DNA from: a bacterium
Lineage (GTDB): Bacteria; Patescibacteriota; Minisyncoccia; Phycocordibacterales; Phycocordibacteraceae
Direction: 5' to 3'
DNA length: 9,046 nucleotides
Assembly: GCA_021817685.1 (NCBI GenBank)
Contig: JAKAGD010000026.1
Location: forward strand, 1-9,046
Within the stretch, counting starts at the first letter, position 1. Each line of letters opens with the position of its first letter. A model generated the notes under the pieces. It worked only from the letters and a program-made list of their open reading frames with translations, ran no database searches and had not been told where the DNA came from. A program made the translations under genes and the position numbers. This document shows positions 5,688 to 9,046 of this stretch, piece after piece.

Positions 5688-6266
5688 ATGAGTTTTTCAA
5701 CCACCGACCTGAGCCTGCTCTCGGATGCAGAGGTATTGGCGCGTTCCCAGAAGGAACCGGATCTCTTTGCAGTCCTGGTCCGCCGCTATGAGGCGCCGCT
5801 CCTTCGCCGCGCGCGGACCATCCTCAAGAGCCCCGAAGACGCAGAGGAGGCGGTCCAGGACGCGTTCACCAAGATGTATCTCTATGCGGACAAATACCAT
5901 ACTCAGGAGGGAGCGAGCTTCTCGTCCTGGGCGTACACCATCCTCAACCGCGTCGCCTATACGAAATACCGCATGAAAATGGCTGAGTGGGGCAAGCGCG
6001 CGGAGCTTGAACCGGAACATTACGAATCGCTTCCGGATGCGAAGGCGGAATTTTTGGAAGACCTCTCCATACGGAACGAAGTTCTTTCCGCGCTCGCGAA
6101 GCTTCCCGAGACTGCGGCAAAGATATTGAAACTGCAGTTCATAGAGGGGAAAAGCCAGGAGGAGATAGCCGCAAGCGAGGGGCTTTCCATTCCGGCCGTA
6201 AAGACGCGCGTGCATCGTGCCAAGAAGCTTTTTAAGAAATCATATGACGAACAACACTATGACTGA
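5688..6266 (+). CDS. ECF-type RNA polymerase sigma factor
   Basis: This 192-residue protein is an extracytoplasmic-function sigma-70 factor, which directs RNA polymerase to a small set of promoters. It has only the two ECF core domains. Region 2 (about 26-95) includes LFAVLVRRYEAPLLRRA, the polymerase-binding helix DAEEAVQDAFTKMY (51-64) and SFSSWAYTILNRVAYTKYR (77-95), which recognises the -10. Region 4 (about 131-183) includes the helix-turn-helix KSQEEIAASEGLSIPAVKTR. The linker between them is acidic. An in-frame ATG at 5673 would add five residues (MLADI), but it lies in the promoter-like motif and upstream of the expected transcript start, so 5688 is preferred. The 3' end overlaps a small membrane-protein gene, the usual arrangement for a sigma/anti-sigma pair. 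The target regulon is unknown. Confidence 0.9.
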   Translation: MSFSTTDLSLLSDAEVLARSQKEPDLFAVLVRRYEAPLLRRARTILKSPEDAEEAVQDAFTKMYLYADKYHTQEGASFSSWAYTILNRVAYTKYRMKMAEWGKRAELEPEHYESLPDAKAEFLEDLSIRNEVLSALAKLPETAAKILKLQFIEGKSQEEIAASEGLSIPAVKTRVHRAKKLFKKSYDEQHYD

Positions 6267-6588
6267 TGACCGTACAAACATCGAACGCATTGTGATGCAG
6301 CGGGTGCACCTCATACGCGCGCTCCGGTTCGTCATCTCGAGCGGCGCGCTCTCCATGCTCGTGTCGGTCGGCGCGCTCTACGGCATCGGCAGGGAAGTGT
6401 GGGTCGGCCGCGTGCTCCAGAATGCCCCCGCAAATATCTTGGACGTTCCGCGCTTCTACCTCGCCGCTTTTGAACACACCCGCCTCATCGTACAGGTGCT
6501 CGTGCTTCTTGCGCTCGGCGCGCTCCTCTTTGCGGCCCGCGAGATCGCTCGCGCGGTTTCCGTGATGTCCTCCCTGGAGAGCCTCTAA
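6259..6588 (+). CDS. Small two-helix membrane protein, possible anti-sigma factor
   Basis: I do not recognise a named family. The 109-residue product has a charged N-terminus (MTDDRTNIERIVMQRVH). A hydrophobic segment follows at about 20-44, then a loop of about 30 residues containing two prolines, then a strongly hydrophobic segment (about 75-93: LIVQVLVLLALGALLFA). A short tail ends the protein. Basic residues near the outer ends of both helices suggest both termini are cytoplasmic with an external loop. The start at 6259 overlaps the sigma gene by eight bases (ATGACTGA); an in-frame ATG at 6244 would give 114 residues. Position right behind an ECF sigma gene suggests a membrane-bound anti-sigma factor, but no zinc-binding HxxxCxxC motif is present, so this is inference. 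Its TAA interlocks with the stop of recA on the other strand. Confidence 0.75.
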   Translation: MTDDRTNIERIVMQRVHLIRALRFVISSGALSMLVSVGALYGIGREVWVGRVLQNAPANILDVPRFYLAAFEHTRLIVQVLVLLALGALLFAAREIARAVSVMSSLESL

Positions 6589-7634
6589 CTTTCCGCCAAC
6601 TTCTCTCGCACTTGCTTAAGGAGGCTCTTTGAGACCTCTTTATTTTCGCGCAGGTGGGTGCGGGTCGCATCGTAGCCGACGGCGAGCTTCTCGCCGTTGA
6701 ATTTGTAGGTGGCGCCCGCTTTTTCCACGAGGCCGAATTTCTCGCCGAGCGCGATGAGTTCGCCTTCGCGGCTGATGCCTTCGTTGTAGAGAAGGTCGAA
6801 TTCGGTCGTCTTGAACGGCGCGGCGACCTTGTTCTTCACCACCTTCACGCGCACGCGGCCTCCCACCACCTCCTCGCCCTTTTTAATGCTTGCGATGCGG
6901 CGTATGTCGAGGCGCACCGAGGTATAGAACTTGAGCGCCTTGCCGCCCGGCGTCGTTTCCGGATTGCCGAACATCACGCCGATCTGCATGCGTATCTGGT
7001 TGATGAAGATAACGATGGTTTTGCTCCGGGCCGCGATGGCGGTGAGTTTGCGCAGCGCCTGGCTCATGAGCCGCGCCTGCTTGCCTACGTGCTGCTGGCC
7101 CATCTCGCCTTCTATTTCATCTTTGGGGGTGAGCGCCGCGACGGAGTCCACAACGATAACGTCAACATTTCCGCTCCGCACCAGGGATTCCACGATATCG
7201 AGCGCCTGTTCGCCCGTGTCCGGCTGGGAGATGAGCAGCTCGGGGAGCTTTACGCCGATGCGCCGCGCGTATTCCGGGTCAAGCGCATGTTCGGCGTCTA
7301 CGAATGCCGCGATGCCGCCGGCCTTTTGCGCCTCCGCAATGACGTGGAGCGCGAGCGTCGTCTTGCCGGAAGATTCCGGACCGAATATCTCGATGATGCG
7401 TCCGCGAGGAAGGCCGCCCACGCCGAGCGCCGCGTCGAGCCCGATGGAGCCCGTGGAGATGGCGGGTATTTTCTGCGGCGTGCCCGCACCGTAGGTGGAG
7501 ATGGCCTCGTCGCCGAATTTGGTGCGGATCTCCTTGAGCGCCTGGTCGATAGATTTCTGCCGTTCGGTCTTATCCGCGCTCGCCACGGTGACGGTCTTAA
7601 GTACTTTTTCTTTTTTTGGTTTTCCGAAGGCCAT
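6585..7634 (-). CDS. recA: Recombinase RecA
   Basis: RecA forms ATP-dependent filaments on single-stranded DNA, catalyses strand exchange and triggers SOS-type repressor cleavage. Visible elements in the 349-residue product are the N-terminal polymerisation helix (about 20-40), GPESSGKT as Walker A (85-92) and VDVIVVDSVAAL as Walker B (157-168). INQIRMQIGVMFGNPETTPG (211-230) spans the loop L2 region that contacts DNA. The C-terminal domain ends at REKLAES without the long acidic tail of the E. coli protein. No active-site residue is missing. It is the last gene of an ftsK - Ig-like protein - recA minus-strand cluster, 11 bases behind its neighbour, and the bases before its ATG (TTATTTACCTT) have no Shine-Dalgarno sequence. 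No SOS-box-like palindrome was noticed directly upstream, where another gene abuts. Its TAG shares bases with the opposing gene's TAA. Confidence 0.98.
   Translation of the reverse strand: MAFGKPKKEKVLKTVTVASADKTERQKSIDQALKEIRTKFGDEAISTYGAGTPQKIPAISTGSIGLDAALGVGGLPRGRIIEIFGPESSGKTTLALHVIAEAQKAGGIAAFVDAEHALDPEYARRIGVKLPELLISQPDTGEQALDIVESLVRSGNVDVIVVDSVAALTPKDEIEGEMGQQHVGKQARLMSQALRKLTAIAARSKTIVIFINQIRMQIGVMFGNPETTPGGKALKFYTSVRLDIRRIASIKKGEEVVGGRVRVKVVKNKVAAPFKTTEFDLLYNEGISREGELIALGEKFGLVEKAGATYKFNGEKLAVGYDATRTHLRENKEVSKSLLKQVREKLAES
6618..6646 (+). terminator. Plus-strand terminator-like hairpin inside the 3' end of recA
   Basis: On the plus strand, AAGGAGGCTC (6618-6627) pairs with GAGaCCTCTTT (6631-6641) around a TTT loop, with one bulged A and one G-T pair. 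The U-rich run TTTATTTT (6639-6646) follows. It lies 30 bases past the membrane-protein stop and would end transcripts of the sigma cluster within recA antisense sequence. The same bases encode recA residues, so it might be coincidental. Confidence 0.5.
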
Positions 7635-7645
7635 AAGGTAAATAA

Positions 7646-7972
7646 TTAGGGTACGAAAATGGTGCGGGTCGCAGTCACGGTCCTGCCGAAACGATCCACT
7701 GCCGCAAAGGTAAGTATAGAGCCTCCGCGGGGAAAGGTCAGCGTTGACGAAAAGCTCCCGTCCTGGTCATGAAGAAGGCTCGCGCCGTTCAGCGTAAGCT
7801 CTGCGGCCCGTGCGGCCTTGCCTTGTATCGCGACGACGCCGTTCGGGAACGGCGCATTGTCCTGCGGGGAAACGATGGAGAGGGAAGGACCGGCCGCGAT
7901 CGGCCACGCCTCCATGCACCCGTAGACGCCGAAGACGAGAAGTACGGCGAGAATGAGGTATTTGGTAGCCAT
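7646..7972 (-). CDS. Small exported or membrane-anchored Ig-like domain protein
   Basis: The 108-residue product starts with a short basic N-terminus and a hydrophobic stretch (MATKYLILAVLLVFGVYGC, residues 1-19). This could be a signal anchor or a lipoprotein signal: VYGC has Cys19 in place, but Tyr at -2 is unusual for a lipobox. From about residue 29 comes one immunoglobulin-like beta-sandwich resembling the Glucodextranase-B/bacterial Ig-like type. It reads SIVSPQDNAPFPNGVVAIQG, then AELTLNGASLLHDQDGSFSS, then LTFAAVDRFGRTVTATRTI. Such domains are frequent on CPR surface proteins and mediate binding or structure; no catalytic residues are apparent. It sits eight bases after ftsK and 11 bases before recA, so all three are probably one transcript. 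A weak GGAA lies shortly before the ATG. The partner and role are unknown. Confidence 0.8.
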   Translation of the reverse strand: MATKYLILAVLLVFGVYGCMEAWPIAAGPSLSIVSPQDNAPFPNGVVAIQGKAARAAELTLNGASLLHDQDGSFSSTLTFPRGGSILTFAAVDRFGRTVTATRTIFVP

Positions 7973-7980
7973 CGGTTCCG

Positions 7981-9046
7981 CTAAAAGAGCTCTTCGTCCG
8001 AGTCATCCGTACCTCCTGGGGCGGGAGAGTTGTCGCGGCGATTCAGTACCTCGCGCGGTTTGGAGCCGTCGGCGCCGCCGATGACGCCCTTTGCTTCAAG
8101 CACATCCATCAGTCGCGCTGCTCGCGAATAGCCGATCTTCAGCTTGCGCTGGAGGTAGGAGGTGGAGGCGCGCCCTGCTTCTTCTACGGCGGTGCGGGCG
8201 TCCTCATAGAGATCGTCATCGACATCGTCGTCAAAACTGCCGTTCGCAAGTCCGATGACGTCGCTCGCTTCAGTGGGTGCGCCGCCTCCGCCGCCGAAGT
8301 CGATGGAGGAGAGGTCCCCGGCGTTGTGGCTCTTGATGTAGCTCACCACTTTCTTCACTTCATTTTCACTGATGAAAGCGGTCTGCAGGCGCACCGGTTT
8401 CTGCATGTCGCTTGAGAGGTAGAGCATGTCTCCGGCGCCAAGCAGGGTCTCCGCGCCCGAGCCGTCGAGGATGGTGCGGGAATCTATCTGGCTCGCGACC
8501 TGGAGCGCCATGCGCGTCGGCACGTTCGCCTTGATAAGCCCGGTGATGACATTCACCGACGGGCGCTGGGTGGAGAGAATAAGGTGGATGCCGACGGCGC
8601 GCGACATCTGTGCGAGGCGGACGATGCTCGCCTCGAGTTCCCGCGGGTAGCTTTGCATGATATCGGCCAGTTCGTCGATGACGATAACGATGTATGGCAT
8701 CGCTTCCGGTATGTTCTCGCCGCCCCTCTTCTTTGCCGGCTCGAACACCGAGGCGTGGTAGGAACCGATGTCGCGTACGTGCTCGGCTTCCAGGATGTTA
8801 TAGCGGCGTTCCATCTCCTTTGCCGCCCATTTGAGCGAGAAGATGGTCTTCTTCGGATCGGTGATGACGGGCGTAAGGAGATGGGGGATGCCGTTATACG
8901 CAGTGAGTTCCACGCGCTTCGGATCGATCATGATGAAGCGGAGCTGGTTCGGACCGTTGCGGTAGAGCAGGGAGGTGATGAGCGCGTGGATGGCGACTGA
9001 CTTCCCAGAGCCGGTTGCGCCGGCGACGAGTCCGTGCGGCATCTTG
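7981..9046 (-). CDS. ftsK: DNA translocase FtsK/SpoIIIE, C-terminal part (cut by window edge)
   Basis: FtsK is a membrane-anchored hexameric ATPase that pumps chromosomal DNA during division and helps resolve chromosome dimers. Only the C-terminal motor and gamma domain are present. The frame is open to the window edge (Lys before the Met at 9042), so that Met is internal. Counting from it, GATGSGKS (8-15) is Walker A, IVIVIDELADIM (118-129) is Walker B, and STQRPSVNVITGLIKANVP (157-175) is a family signature. A Gly-rich and acidic linker with DDDVDDD (about 249-277) precedes the winged-helix gamma domain. That domain contains STSYLQRKLKIGYSRAARLM (302-321) and GSKPREVL, which reads orienting DNA sequences in studied members. 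The N-terminal membrane segments lie outside the window. The C-terminus is acidic (DDSDEELF). It precedes the Ig-like gene by eight bases. Confidence 0.96.
   Translation of the reverse strand, partial: KMPHGLVAGATGSGKSVAIHALITSLLYRNGPNQLRFIMIDPKRVELTAYNGIPHLLTPVITDPKKTIFSLKWAAKEMERRYNILEAEHVRDIGSYHASVFEPAKKRGGENIPEAMPYIVIVIDELADIMQSYPRELEASIVRLAQMSRAVGIHLILSTQRPSVNVITGLIKANVPTRMALQVASQIDSRTILDGSGAETLLGAGDMLYLSSDMQKPVRLQTAFISENEVKKVVSYIKSHNAGDLSSIDFGGGGGAPTEASDVIGLANGSFDDDVDDDLYEDARTAVEEAGRASTSYLQRKLKIGYSRAARLMDVLEAKGVIGGADGSKPREVLNRRDNSPAPGGTDDSDEELF

Noticed and set aside
6217..6243. Earlier GTG start for the small membrane protein
   Set aside because: It would lengthen the overlap with the sigma gene to 50 bases and add residues unlike the rest; ATG at 6259 or 6244 fits better.
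6654..7649. 331-codon open frame on the plus strand opposite recA
   Set aside because: It is antisense to a clear full-length recA. Its composition (rich in Arg, Ala, Glu, Asp, His) is typical of a shadow frame in GC-rich DNA, and no domain is recognisable.
9040..9042. ATG as the start of ftsK
   Set aside because: It lies immediately before the Walker A motif in the middle of the motor domain, and the frame continues to the window edge.

Overview
The window looks like chromosomal housekeeping DNA from a GC-rich member of the candidate phyla radiation (Patescibacteria), most likely Parcubacteria. This is inferred from compact genes with 3-11 nt gaps or short overlaps, almost no Shine-Dalgarno sequences, a divergent acidic S6 protein, an EF-P with an unusual tip loop, and a lone AI-2E-family permease. 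No marker sequence could be compared, so the assignment is moderate (about 0.6). TGA ends several genes here, so the standard bacterial code applies rather than the UGA-Gly code of some CPR lineages.

Layout: (1) 1-258 is the 3' end of a glycyl-tRNA synthetase gene. (2) 367-3650 is a tight plus-strand cluster: an AI-2E-family membrane protein, methionyl-tRNA synthetase (metG) and a TatD-family metal nuclease. (3) 3697-4859 is the classic rpsF-ssb-rpsR cluster, with what looks like its own promoter and a second internal promoter before ssb. (4) 4860-5033 is a gene-free convergent gap of 174 bp with three hairpins, including a near-perfect bidirectional terminator. (5) 5034-5609 (minus) is efp, divergent from (6) an ECF-type sigma factor at 5688-6266, which overlaps a small two-helix membrane protein that may be its anti-sigma factor. 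(7) 6585-9046 (minus) is an ftsK - small Ig-like exported protein - recA cluster; ftsK is cut by the window edge. The 3' ends of recA and the putative anti-sigma gene interlock at their stop codons.

Together the genes cover translation (GlyRS, MetRS, S6, S18, EF-P), DNA maintenance (SSB, RecA, FtsK, TatD) and one possible envelope-sensing regulatory pair. Four genes appear to have a -10-like element so close to the start codon that their mRNAs should be leaderless or nearly so. I found the tetranucleotide CTAG only three times in the 9 kb, each time in such a promoter.

No CRISPR array, insertion sequence, tRNA or rRNA gene was seen, and no gene-free stretch exceeds 300 bases. The most interesting items are the leaderless CTAG promoters, the EF-P tip lacking the modifiable lysine, and the uncharacterised sigma/membrane-protein pair. 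None of these is proof of a new system.
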